Assembly: GCF_900069005.2 (NCBI RefSeq)
Contig: NZ_LN831279.1
Span: 882,130 to 946,129 of the forward strand
Length of the DNA: 64,000 nt
Direction: 5' to 3'
From: Paenibacillus sp. GM2
GTDB lineage: Bacteria > Bacillota > Bacilli > Paenibacillales > Paenibacillaceae
The number at the start of each line of letters is the position of its first letter. The stretch's first letter is position 1. Made by a program: the position numbers and the translations under genes. The notes under the pieces were generated by a model. The model was not told the DNA's origin and searched no databases. It worked only from the letters and a program-made list of their open reading frames with translations. Below, in pieces: positions 53,676 to 62,459 of this stretch.

Positions 53676-55186
53676 GACGCCGGGGGATTACCTTCAAAAT
53701 ATTTGTCGTTACGACGATTTTGCTGATTATATCTGCACTATGCTTATACCTCACATTATATTTTTTTCTTCCTTCATTTTATTATCATACGAAGAAAGCA
53801 GGGCTGGCCGCAGGGGTCGATACACTGGTTGCCCGGCTCGGGAATAGCAACTGGGACGAGGCGGAGAGCTTGTTGGACGATTTTGGATACCGCCAAAATG
53901 CCAGAGTAACCGTGGAGGACAGGGAAGGAAAACTGGTTTACCCCCATTTTTATGCTGTACCTATTAAAGATTTCATAGGCAATGACCCATCGATCACGTC
54001 GCCGCCTCATGCCTCCGAAAAGACAGGCGATTCGCCAGTCATCGTTCAGAAAATTACGATCCCCCCATTAAGTGAACTCTCGTCCAATCCCGACAAACCC
54101 GATAAAATCGAAGAATTCAGAACGACGTCGTCTATTGTGATCGGTGGTGACGATATGGAGTATACCTTAACAATAAGCGCTTCGCTGCAGCCTATCGATG
54201 AAGCAACATCGGTCATTTGGCATTTTCTCCCGTATATATTCATTGTCATTCTGCTTATTTCTTTCGTTGGAGCCTATGTATATTCCCGGTTTATCACACG
54301 GCCGTTGATCTGTTTGAATATCCTGGCGCGAAAGATGGCCCGGCTCGACTTTACGGATGAGGTTACCATTCATTCCAATGATGAAATTGGCGAGTTGGCC
54401 GGTTCCCTGGGCAAACTGTCCCGCGATTTGCAGCGTTCGCTAACAGAACTGCACGATGCAAATGCACAGTTGACAGACGATATTCAACGAAAAGAGGAAC
54501 AGGAGCAGCAAAGACGGGAATTTATCGCTACCATTTCTCATGAACTGAAAACGCCGCTTACTGCAGTGTCCGGTCAACTTGAAGCGATGATTCATCAAAT
54601 CGGCCCATACCGCAATCGGGACAAATATTTACTGCAATCGCACAATATCGTGAAAGAGATGGAAAAGCTCGTACACGAAATTCTCGACCTTTCGAAGCTG
54701 GAGAGTCGAGAGTTCAAACCTCAAATTCAAGCGGTGAACGCGACACTGCTTGTGAAGAATTTGCTTCACAGCTATGAATACTTTTGTGAAATGAAACAGA
54801 TCAAACTGGTCGGTGAAATCGACCCAGGCGTGATCGTGCAGGCGGATGAACGATTATTGTCCAAAGCGGTCTCCAATGTGGTCGGGAATGCGGTGCAATA
54901 TACCCGCGAAGGTGAGCAGGTATCCGTTTGCCTCCGTCAAAGTGACGACTACGTTCATATGGAGGTATTGAATACGGGGGCTCATATCGAGGAAAAAGAG
55001 CTTCCGCTTCTATTTAACCCGTTTTACCGTTTGGAGAAGTCCCGAAGCCGGGCAAAGGGGGGCAGCGGACTTGGCCTATATATAGTACAAAAAGTACTGG
55101 AAGCCCACGGTGCGGAATATAAGCTGGTTAATACGCCGGATGGCGTTCAGTTCACTATACGTTTTACTAAAACCGGGAACGCCTAG
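53672..55186 (+). CDS. sensor histidine kinase
   Basis: A 504-residue membrane kinase. Helices near 8-30 and 185-207 enclose an extracellular domain of about 150 residues. HAMP, H-box ATISHELKTP (H290), ATPase motifs (NVVGNAVQYTREG, GSGLGLYIVQK). The G1 box is weak (LNTGAHIEEKE instead of D-G-G), so ATP binding relies on other motifs. Co-translated with its regulator. Confidence 0.93.
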   Translation: MRRRGITFKIFVVTTILLIISALCLYLTLYFFLPSFYYHTKKAGLAAGVDTLVARLGNSNWDEAESLLDDFGYRQNARVTVEDREGKLVYPHFYAVPIKDFIGNDPSITSPPHASEKTGDSPVIVQKITIPPLSELSSNPDKPDKIEEFRTTSSIVIGGDDMEYTLTISASLQPIDEATSVIWHFLPYIFIVILLISFVGAYVYSRFITRPLICLNILARKMARLDFTDEVTIHSNDEIGELAGSLGKLSRDLQRSLTELHDANAQLTDDIQRKEEQEQQRREFIATISHELKTPLTAVSGQLEAMIHQIGPYRNRDKYLLQSHNIVKEMEKLVHEILDLSKLESREFKPQIQAVNATLLVKNLLHSYEYFCEMKQIKLVGEIDPGVIVQADERLLSKAVSNVVGNAVQYTREGEQVSVCLRQSDDYVHMEVLNTGAHIEEKELPLLFNPFYRLEKSRSRAKGGSGLGLYIVQKVLEAHGAEYKLVNTPDGVQFTIRFTKTGNA

Positions 55187-55199
55187 TTCCGGTTTTTTT
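55171..55199 (+). terminator. terminator overlapping the kinase stop codon
   Basis: Stem AACCGGGAAC / GTTCCGGTT followed by TTTTTT. Its left arm is the last codons of the kinase gene. Confidence 0.85.
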
Positions 55200-55251
55200 C
55201 TTGTGAACTTCATATCCGCTTCATGTGCTATTCAAATTCAAACCGTATAAT
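55198..55251 (+). promoter_or_regulatory. phased heptamer boxes and promoter of the ABC/adaptor operon
   Basis: Heptamers at 11-bp period: TTCTTGT (55198), TTCATAT (55209), TTCATGT (55220), TTCAAAT (55231), then 8 nt, then TATAAT (55246-55251). The register and 8-nt distance are identical to the promoter of the regulator gene at 52.9 kb. Confidence 0.7.
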
Positions 55252-55283
55252 CAGACGTAGCACAGGAAGGGAGAAATAACAGC

Positions 55284-56159
55284 TTGAAACTTTTGAATTT
55301 ACCCCGAATGAAAATGAAGGAAATATTAGCTGCGCTTTGTTTTCTCGCCCCGAGTCTGATTGGGTTTGCCGTATTTTATTTAATCCCTTTCGGCAACAGT
55401 GTAGGGTATTCGTTCCAAAAACGGATGGAAGGGACGTTTACTATCGCGAACTATACGGAATTGCTAGCAAGCACGTCTTTTCACAAGGCGGCCACCAATA
55501 CGTTGTGGTTCACCGCGTTCAGCGTGCCTGTCCTCGCTATCGTCTCATTATGCCTGGCTATGATGTTGAATCAGCGGGTTTTCTTCCGCAACTTGCTGCG
55601 CACGGCTTATGTAATGCCGCTGGTAGTACCCGTAGCATCGATCGTCATGGTCTGGCAGATTCTGTTCGATTGGAATGGGACAGGGAATGCGATATTGCAG
55701 CATTGGGGCATTGCCCGTATCGATTGGATGAAATCGGATTGGTCTATATGGGTGCTTATCCTTATGTTTTTATGGAAAAACATCGGCTATAACGTGGTTT
55801 TGTTTTTGGCCGGATTGCAGAACGTCCCGGAGCAGTATTACGAAATCGCCAGGCTGGAAGGGGCAGGCCCGATCCGTAAGCTCTTTGGCATCACATTGGT
55901 TTATTTGCTGCCAACCATCTTCCTGGTCATCCTTATGTCCATATTGAATTCTTTTAAAATATTTCGCGAAACGTATTTGCTCGCCGGTCCCTACCCTTAT
56001 GACCGCATCTATATGATGCAGCACTATATGAACAATATGTTTCAGTCGCTGGACATTCAAAAGCTGTCCGCTGCCGCAGCATTGATGGCCCTCTTTATTG
56101 TTGTCCTGGTTGTTGCGTTATTTCGAATCGAGAATCAGTTTCGTTCTTTTATGGAGTAG
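55284..56159 (+). CDS. sugar-type ABC transporter permease 1
   Basis: A 291-residue permease of the MalF/UgpA type with six helices and the EAA-loop QYYEIARLEGAGPIRKLFGITLV. Starts at TTG 55284 after AAGGGAGAA. Promoter with phased response-regulator boxes just upstream. No ATPase in the operon. Confidence 0.92.
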   Translation: MKLLNLPRMKMKEILAALCFLAPSLIGFAVFYLIPFGNSVGYSFQKRMEGTFTIANYTELLASTSFHKAATNTLWFTAFSVPVLAIVSLCLAMMLNQRVFFRNLLRTAYVMPLVVPVASIVMVWQILFDWNGTGNAILQHWGIARIDWMKSDWSIWVLILMFLWKNIGYNVVLFLAGLQNVPEQYYEIARLEGAGPIRKLFGITLVYLLPTIFLVILMSILNSFKIFRETYLLAGPYPYDRIYMMQHYMNNMFQSLDIQKLSAAAALMALFIVVLVVALFRIENQFRSFME

Positions 56160-56183
56160 TGAATGACGACAGGAGAAATTAAC

Positions 56184-57050
56184 ATGGGCAAGAAAAAAAA
56201 GCAAACTATCGTAATCTATTTACGCACGTTGGTGTTGATTGCAATAGCCTTGATTATGCTCGTCCCGCTTGTACTGACAAACGTCAATTCTTTGATGACA
56301 GAGCAGGAAATCCTTACAAATTACAATATGCTGGGGAAATCGGAAACAAGCGAGTTCGCCAATCTGAAATGGATTCCGGATTGGGTATCCCTTGATCAAT
56401 ATTTTAAGGTATTGATCGCTACCCCTCAGTTTCTATATATGTTCTGGAATTCGGTATACATGGTCTTCGCCATCATCATCGGACAGACAGCGCTCTCGGC
56501 TATGGCAGCTTTCGCTTTTGCAAAATTACGCTTTCCGTTTAGAGACTCGTTGTTTTTCTGTTACCTCATGGTTATGCTTATGCCGTTTCAGGTGACATTG
56601 GTACCCATATATATTACAGTCGACCGTTTGGGTCTGTTAAACAGTCCTGCATCAATCATCTTTCCAGGCATATTCGCTACCTTTGGAGTATTTCTGCTTC
56701 GTCAATTCATGCTGCAGATCCCTTCGGCCTATTTGGAAGCAGCCAAAATCGACGGTGCGGGCTACTGGAGAGTGTTCATATCGATCGCCTTGCCGATGGT
56801 TAAACCAGGCTTGACGGCGCTGGTCGTGTTATTGTTTGCCGACTATTGGAATATGGTCGAGCAGCCGCTCATCTTTTTGCAAGATGCTCATCTTCAACCG
56901 CTGTCCGTCTTTCTTTCTCGCATTCAGGAAGAAACATACGGGGTTGCCTTCGCCGCGTCCGTTCTTTATATGGCGCCTATGGTGTTATTGTTCCTAAATA
57001 CAGAACGATATTTTGTCGAAGGAATTCAACTATCCGGTATTAAAGGGTAG
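56184..57050 (+). CDS. sugar-type ABC transporter permease 2
   Basis: A 288-residue permease of the MalG type with the EAA-loop AYLEAAKIDGAGYWRVFISIALPM. ATG 56184 is preceded by AGGAGAAA; the ATG at 56163 has no site. Partner of the preceding permease. Confidence 0.92.
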   Translation: MGKKKKQTIVIYLRTLVLIAIALIMLVPLVLTNVNSLMTEQEILTNYNMLGKSETSEFANLKWIPDWVSLDQYFKVLIATPQFLYMFWNSVYMVFAIIIGQTALSAMAAFAFAKLRFPFRDSLFFCYLMVMLMPFQVTLVPIYITVDRLGLLNSPASIIFPGIFATFGVFLLRQFMLQIPSAYLEAAKIDGAGYWRVFISIALPMVKPGLTALVVLLFADYWNMVEQPLIFLQDAHLQPLSVFLSRIQEETYGVAFAASVLYMAPMVLLFLNTERYFVEGIQLSGIKG

Positions 57051-57091
57051 CCAGCCCTTGATTCACAGAATCGCTTGAGGAGGAAATGGGA

Positions 57092-58234
57092 ATGGAAATG
57101 AAGCTCAGACAGCGGCGGATGACGCGCTATCTATTTATCGTATTTTTGTTCGTGCTGGCCGCTTTAACCTTGTTCAGCAATACGTTCCAAACGATGATGC
57201 TGCCGAAAGTAACAACAGAACAACCTGTAAAAAAACAGCTTTCTCATGTGATACAGGGGACAGGAACGATTGATTTTTACAAAAAAGAGGAGTTGATCAA
57301 TGAGAGCGGTTGGAAAATCGAAGATGTCGTAGTGAACGAAAATGATATCGTGAAAAAAGGGCAGATCCTCGTTACGTTTGACGGGTCCAGTATTGAAAGT
57401 CAGTTGCTTGATGAGAAGGATCGGTTGGATCAGCTAAAGCTGGACGAAGAAATGATGAAGGAACAATTGAAATTAACATTGCGCGATGATAACGAGGAGG
57501 CGGTGCAAAAGGCGAAGCGCGAACTGGAGAAATTACAACTGAATATTAAGATGCAGCAGCGAAAAATTGATCAATTGCGTGAGGATTTGGCGGAGAAAAT
57601 TCAATTAACAGCACCTTATGACGGAAGGATCGTTGATTTAGACGCAAAGGATGGCATGAACGTTCCCCAAGGAGGGAAGGTGCTGACCCTTGCGAAAACG
57701 GATGAAGGGATGTCCTTTTCCTTCGTGACAGATTCGAATTCCGCGGCATTGCTGCAAATAGGAGAAACCCTAAGCGTCCATGTGAAAGGAGAGAAGGACA
57801 AGACCGTCGATGGAACTATCGCCGAGATAACAGAAGGTGGATTCAAGGGAGACGCGGGTCAAGGAGGGATAAGTGCGGGGAATGACACAGGAACCGATCA
57901 GAATTTGCAAAGAACAATTTCCGTATCGATCAAAGACAGCAGCTTGAAGGGTGGTGAACAAGCGGAAGTATATTTGGACAAGCCGGCCAAGCGACAAGGA
58001 ATGGTCATCCGTAAAGGGCTGGTTAAGGAGGATAGCAGCGGGAGCTATGTATTTGTTATCCGGGAAAATAAGAGTCCGCTCGGCAATACATACTTGGCGC
58101 AAAAAGCTTATCTACAGTTAGGAGAAGAAAGCAACGACGAGATAGTAGTTCTATCTGGACTAAGTCCTGACGGAAGGATCATAGCAGAAACAAGCGAACC
58201 GTTGCAGGACGGCAACCGTGTTCGATTGAATTGA
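57092..58234 (+). CDS. HlyD-like membrane fusion (adaptor) protein
   Basis: A protein of 380 residues with one N-terminal membrane helix (YLFIVFLFVLAALTLFS), a lipoyl/barrel-sandwich domain split around a coiled coil (about 105-165, rich in Glu, Lys and Leu), and a beta-barrel domain. The lipoyl halves read INESGWKIEDVVVNENDIVK and IQLTAPYDGRIVDLDAKDGM. This is the architecture of periplasmic adaptors of export pumps. In Gram-positive bacteria such proteins assist MacB-type exporters. Here it sits between the permease and binding-protein genes of an importer-like operon, which is unusual. Confidence 0.88.
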   Translation: MEMKLRQRRMTRYLFIVFLFVLAALTLFSNTFQTMMLPKVTTEQPVKKQLSHVIQGTGTIDFYKKEELINESGWKIEDVVVNENDIVKKGQILVTFDGSSIESQLLDEKDRLDQLKLDEEMMKEQLKLTLRDDNEEAVQKAKRELEKLQLNIKMQQRKIDQLREDLAEKIQLTAPYDGRIVDLDAKDGMNVPQGGKVLTLAKTDEGMSFSFVTDSNSAALLQIGETLSVHVKGEKDKTVDGTIAEITEGGFKGDAGQGGISAGNDTGTDQNLQRTISVSIKDSSLKGGEQAEVYLDKPAKRQGMVIRKGLVKEDSSGSYVFVIRENKSPLGNTYLAQKAYLQLGEESNDEIVVLSGLSPDGRIIAETSEPLQDGNRVRLN

Positions 58235-58249
58235 AAGGAATGATAAGTG

Positions 58250-59623
58250 ATGAACAGAAGATGGGTATTTCTGATGATAGCTCTTTTGCTGCTATTATCT
58301 GCATGCAGCTCGAAAAACACATTATCCGAACCAGCAGGCTCCATACCGCTCGGGGAACGCAAAACGGTGGTTGTTTCCGTAAAGACGTCTAATCGCTTTC
58401 TTGAAACTGCCGTTCAGAAATTTGAGGCCCTCCATCCGGATATTAAGATTGAAATTAAGCAGTATGTTACATTTTCGGGAACGGACGACGGCTTCAAGCT
58501 TTCAGACGATCTGATGAACACGGAGAAATACGTTCAGTCCGTTCTAACCGAAGCGATGTCCGGAAAAGGGGCGGATTTAATCGAAATGATGGATCTGCCT
58601 GAAGATAAATTTGTGGACAAAAAACTGCTGACCAATTTGGATGAACTGATGGCTGTAGATTCTTCCTTCAATAAAAATCAGCTGTATTCCAATATTCTTG
58701 AATCTTCACGTATCGATGGCGGATTATATACGATGCCAACGAACTTCATGCTTCTAATGATTGCAGGGGATCAAGAGTTATTGAAGAAGGCGAATATTAC
58801 GGTTGACGACAAAACCTGGACTTGGGAGCAACTGAAAGCGATCACCAAGGAACTGAAGGAACAAGAAGGCCAAGATTTATACGCCTTCGTCGGGTTTCCG
58901 CAGGACTTCGTTGTCTCTCTATTCCTGGAAGGCAGTTATCGCGAATTCGTTCAGGACGAGCGGTCGGTTCACTTTGATTCGGAACAATTCAGAATGTTCA
59001 TGCAAAATATTAAAACGATGAATGATGAAGGTATCATTAGTCCTGAAATGGACGGAAGCCAAAAGGGTTTATTTTCCTATATGATCAATAATAGAGTACA
59101 GTCTTTGTTAGTAAATTTAGTCAATCCAGATACTGTAATACTGCAAATGCCAACAGAAAAGGGCCAATCGCAAGGTTGGATGTACAAATCATCCGTCAAA
59201 TTGGGGATAAACAGTAATTCGAAAGTTCAGCAAGAAGCGTGGGAATTTCTAAAGTTCCTTGTCTCTGAGGAAATGCAATCTTCAGCGGAAATGATGGGAA
59301 TTCCTGTCCATAAAGGGGCCGCCGATATGATGCTTCAGGAAGCAGCGCAAAAAATCGCACAGGGGGAAACGGGGACTCTTCAGCCTGGAGTCGTCCCAAC
59401 AGAAAATGCCGGGCAAGAGGTAATTCCGGACGCCAAATTCGTGGAACAACAGATCCAATATGCAAAAACTATTCTGGAGGGAGCTAAAGTGACTTCTTCC
59501 ATCGATAAGCAAGTCGATTCCATCATCAAGGAAGAAGTCCAATCGTATTTCAGCGGCCAGAAATCGGCAGAGGACGTAAGCAAGCTGATTCAAAACCGCG
59601 TTATGACCTATCTGAACGAGTGA
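58250..59623 (+). CDS. extracellular solute-binding lipoprotein
   Basis: A 457-residue family-1 binding protein with lipobox LLLLSAC (Cys near 19). The mature part opens VVVSVKTSNRFLETAVQKFE, continuing ALHPDIKIEIKQY, and contains GGLYTMPTNFML, typical of sugar binders. A long C-terminal helical extension (about 390-455) exceeds the usual fold. AAAGGAA precedes the start; the GTG at 58247 is a less likely alternative. Last gene of the operon with the two permeases and the adaptor. Confidence 0.9.
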   Translation: MNRRWVFLMIALLLLLSACSSKNTLSEPAGSIPLGERKTVVVSVKTSNRFLETAVQKFEALHPDIKIEIKQYVTFSGTDDGFKLSDDLMNTEKYVQSVLTEAMSGKGADLIEMMDLPEDKFVDKKLLTNLDELMAVDSSFNKNQLYSNILESSRIDGGLYTMPTNFMLLMIAGDQELLKKANITVDDKTWTWEQLKAITKELKEQEGQDLYAFVGFPQDFVVSLFLEGSYREFVQDERSVHFDSEQFRMFMQNIKTMNDEGIISPEMDGSQKGLFSYMINNRVQSLLVNLVNPDTVILQMPTEKGQSQGWMYKSSVKLGINSNSKVQQEAWEFLKFLVSEEMQSSAEMMGIPVHKGAADMMLQEAAQKIAQGETGTLQPGVVPTENAGQEVIPDAKFVEQQIQYAKTILEGAKVTSSIDKQVDSIIKEEVQSYFSGQKSAEDVSKLIQNRVMTYLNE

Positions 59624-59820
59624 CGGTTGTCGATCGAAGTTCTCACTTGCAAGATGTGGGGACTTTAAACGGGTGCTCTTAGCCGGGCCATAGAAAGTTT
59701 GGAACTGTCACGCCACAGATCATCTGTGGAGATTTCCGAGTGTACATCATTCGTCCAATCATTTTTGGTGAGGACCGCATCAATTAAATCATAAAGACGA
59801 GGGAGGGGAGCTTAACAGCA

Positions 59821-60219
59821 ATGGGGATGAGAGTGGGCAACAGAAGAGGAACGGTCGTGTATACGACAGGTATTCTGAGGAAAAATCCACGAACGCGGTT
59901 CGTACTCGTTGATGCGGTCAATCTCGGACAAGCGTCCCGGAATATAACGGTTCAGGTGATCGACTGGTCTAACGGTTCTCCCGTACCGCTAAAGGTAGTT
60001 CCGTGCAACACAAGGAGATGCACACAGGTGGTAGGACCCAATAAATCCGTGTTTTTGTATGCCGATGTGTCCAAGGTTCAGTTCAAATACGAAGTTCGGA
60101 TTATCCAGCCGGCCAACCGTCGCTTTGTGACCAATGTATTTGGCGTAACGAAAACGCCATTTAAGCCGCTGGAAGGCGGCACGGTATTGCAGCATGACCT
60201 GGTCAAGATCGGCAGATAA
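59821..60219 (+). CDS. conserved-looking small protein of unknown function
   Basis: A 132-residue frame preceded by GGGAGGGGAG. It is basic and beta-rich, with several strands visible (GTVVYTTGILRKN, RFVLVDAVNLG, NITVQVIDWS, KSVFLYADV, YEVRIIQP). There are two Cys close together (PCNTRRC). No signal peptide or membrane helix. The alternating pattern suggests a beta-sandwich, such as a spore-surface or structural protein, but I do not recognise the family and assign no function. Confidence 0.7.
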   Translation: MGMRVGNRRGTVVYTTGILRKNPRTRFVLVDAVNLGQASRNITVQVIDWSNGSPVPLKVVPCNTRRCTQVVGPNKSVFLYADVSKVQFKYEVRIIQPANRRFVTNVFGVTKTPFKPLEGGTVLQHDLVKIGR

Positions 60220-60246
60220 GATTCGGCCGGAATTTACAATTTCAAA

Positions 60247-60292
60247 CAAAAAGTTGGACGGAAAACATGCCGGTTTTCCGTCCAACTTTTTG
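60247..60292. terminator. bidirectional terminator with a 20-bp stem
   Basis: Perfect stem from CAAAAAGTTGGACGG to its complement with loop ATGCCG, between the converging 59821 and 60319 genes. Confidence 0.93.
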
Positions 60293-60318
60293 TTTGCAAG
60301 AGGGACTGCGAACCTCTT

Positions 60319-60957
60319 TTAATTTGCTAAAAAGTCTCTCAGATATGCTTCTATTTTATTAATCGAAGTGACAGAGAACTTTTTATCTTTATAGTTGATA
60401 AAACCCTCGTCGATACACTGGGCTATTGAACGATTTAAACTTCTGATCGGTGTACAGACCTCACTGGACAAGGTTTGCTTTGTCAGATGTTCTAAATCGT
60501 CGATTTTGTAATGATTCCGTATACTTAATAAGATACGATCTTTAACTGTTAACAGTGATAATTGAGCTAAGGTATCTGAACTTAAAATTAATTTGGAGGC
60601 AAGTTGATTTATGATGTAGAAATTAAAATTAAAGTCATTTTTCATCCATTCATAGACCTTTGTCTTATGGATAGCTATCGTTTCACAATTTTGTTGAGCA
60701 ATAACACCAAGTGTTTTAATTTTTTCATTAAAAATTTCGATCTCCCCAAAACAACTATATGAATCATAGATATATAAGGAAACCAGGGTTCCTGTATAGC
60801 TTTGTCTGTACACTTCTGCAATACCTGTAGTTAGAATATAAAGATGATGGTTTTGCTCATGCGGGTGAATAATTAGACTGCCTTTTTCATGTTTTCTATA
60901 AATAAATTCTGTCTTTATATGTGCAGGTGCATGATTCACGATATCTCTAAAATCCAT
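60319..60957 (-). CDS. Crp/Fnr family regulator
   Basis: A 212-residue protein. The cyclic-nucleotide-binding-like beta-barrel covers about 10-125 (KGSLIIHPHEQNHHLYILTT and YDSYSCFGEIEIF). A winged helix-turn-helix follows at 145-210 (LTKQTLSSEVCTPIRSLNRSIAQCIDEGFI). There is no Cys cluster of an Fe-S Fnr. Resembles YeiL-type regulators. ATG 60957 has AAGGGA upstream; a longer frame to 60981 is less likely. Confidence 0.85.
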   Translation of the reverse strand: MDFRDIVNHAPAHIKTEFIYRKHEKGSLIIHPHEQNHHLYILTTGIAEVYRQSYTGTLVSLYIYDSYSCFGEIEIFNEKIKTLGVIAQQNCETIAIHKTKVYEWMKNDFNFNFYIINQLASKLILSSDTLAQLSLLTVKDRILLSIRNHYKIDDLEHLTKQTLSSEVCTPIRSLNRSIAQCIDEGFINYKDKKFSVTSINKIEAYLRDFLAN

Positions 60958-61246
60958 ATGTTCCCTTCTTCTTTTGGTCATTTGACCTATTTTTCGTTAT
61001 AAGTCGAACTATATAATAAGGCCAACCAAGATGGGGGGCTTATTATGAGAAAAAAAAGGGCTCATCTGGCGGGGAATTGGTGTGTATATCTGCTAATCTG
61101 AAGTTTGGTTAATCTCTCGTCAACGTATCAGCGTGATTTCCGTTTGGACATCGATTGATAATGATTCTCAATAATGGTACGATACTTTTAAAATCCACTA
61201 GATTTAGATAGTTGATTTTGAACTTCTTGGTTGACGAGGTGTTCAT
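60958..61246. other. divergent intergenic region with a Fur box
   Basis: About 290 bp between the Crp-like and AraC genes. It holds the Fur box listed separately. A tiny frame (ATG 61044, 18 codons, MRKKRAHLAGNWCVYLLI) lacks a clear ribosome binding site and is not called. Confidence 0.5.
61156..61175. promoter_or_regulatory. Fur box upstream of the AraC regulator
   Basis: TGATAATGATTCTCAATAAT matches the Fur consensus core GATAATGAT-ATCATTATC well on the left half and moderately on the right half. It predicts iron repression of the AraC gene at 61247. Confidence 0.7.
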
Positions 61247-62227
61247 ATGAAGCAGATCATTCGATCCAATAATATACATGGGTATTTTGACGCTATATCT
61301 GATGATTTGACCATAAGCGAAACAGATCAGGGAGGAGAACAACGGATTATCCTTTCGCCTTCCTTCGGGGTGGGAAGCATTTCCCGCATGAAGATCAGGC
61401 AAGGAATTGAAGTTGTTGTCTCCGATATGGTGCTGGAGGAGGATTGGGATCAGCATATTTACGAGGATCAGGTTTTTGAGATCAATTACTGCTTCAGCGG
61501 CGGGGTGGACTGTTTTTATCAGGGCAGCCGTTATTCGACTCAAGTGCCATCCGGCAATATGTATTCGATGGAGGGTAGTGAAATTCATTTGCTCAAGAGA
61601 GCCAAACTAAGGTACCAGATTCTCGAAATCCGGTTGTTGCCAGAACAGCTCCTTGGCTACTTTAAACATACCGACGAATATTGCTGGGCGGAGGACTGGC
61701 TCAAAAGTCAGAGGAAGCAGATAAGCCCTTTGACAAACTCTGTCAGACTCAGGCGTGCGGTTAACGAGATGATGCATTCTTCTTATTCAGGCGCCTTGAA
61801 GAGGCTGCATATGGAAAGCAAGATCATGGAAATTGTTTTGCTTGCCTTGGAGAAGTACACTTCGGACGCTTGTCCAAAGACGGCGTCTGATATCAAAAAA
61901 CCGGATATGGAGAGGCTTTATGGTGCCAGACAGATTATTGAGGGCCGGCTTGAGGACCCGTTATCTTTGAGAGAGCTTGCCCGCGCAGCGGAATTAAATG
62001 AATTTAAGCTAAAAAAAGGGTTTAAAGAGCTGTTTGGTATGACCGTTTTTGAATATATTCGTGATCAGCGAATCGAAAAGGGCTTATATTTAATGCAACA
62101 TGAACAGCTGAACGTCGGAGAGGCGGCTGCAGCGGTCGGATACAGCAATCCCAGCAACTTCTCTGCGGCATTTCTAAAAAAATACGGCTGTAAACCGGGG
62201 CATTATATACAGTCGAACCTGGTATAA
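61247..62227 (+). CDS. AraC family regulator, iron-regulated (PchR/YbtA-like)
   Basis: A 326-residue regulator. The N-terminal ligand domain includes YEDQVFEINYCFSGGVDCFY, and the C-terminal double helix-turn-helix has LSLRELARAAELNEFKLKKG and NVGEAAAAVGYSNPSNFSAA. This pattern resembles PchR/YbtA-type activators of siderophore systems. A Fur box upstream and a second Fur box before the next gene support a role in iron acquisition. GAGGTG precedes the ATG. Confidence 0.88.
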   Translation: MKQIIRSNNIHGYFDAISDDLTISETDQGGEQRIILSPSFGVGSISRMKIRQGIEVVVSDMVLEEDWDQHIYEDQVFEINYCFSGGVDCFYQGSRYSTQVPSGNMYSMEGSEIHLLKRAKLRYQILEIRLLPEQLLGYFKHTDEYCWAEDWLKSQRKQISPLTNSVRLRRAVNEMMHSSYSGALKRLHMESKIMEIVLLALEKYTSDACPKTASDIKKPDMERLYGARQIIEGRLEDPLSLRELARAAELNEFKLKKGFKELFGMTVFEYIRDQRIEKGLYLMQHEQLNVGEAAAAVGYSNPSNFSAAFLKKYGCKPGHYIQSNLV

Positions 62228-62381
62228 GCACAAGTGAATAGAAGCAGACCTAAAAGCGCCTGATCTAACGGGGGCTTTTTTAGCTGTCCGGATCTGACGT
62301 TTCTTACTATATGAATGTAAGAGAATTGGAAAAAATACGTTTGCAGCCGAAAACAATCCGTCTATAGGTGGAAGGAACCCC

Positions 62382-62406
62382 TGAGAATCATTGATAATGA
62401 TTCTCA
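62382..62406. promoter_or_regulatory. Fur box upstream of the ferredoxin-NADP reductase gene
   Basis: An almost perfect dyad: TGAGAATCATTGATA followed by ATGATTCTCA, centred near 62394. It contains a full Fur consensus and predicts repression by iron-loaded Fur. Confidence 0.85.
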
Positions 62407-62459
62407 TAATCGGCGTGAAATTGAATGCCGAACCAAGAATCTAAGGGGGACATTTTTGA

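Noticed and set aside
61044..61100. 18-codon peptide gene (MRKKRAHL...) as a signalling peptide
   Set aside because: No export motif and weak translation signal; too short to support.
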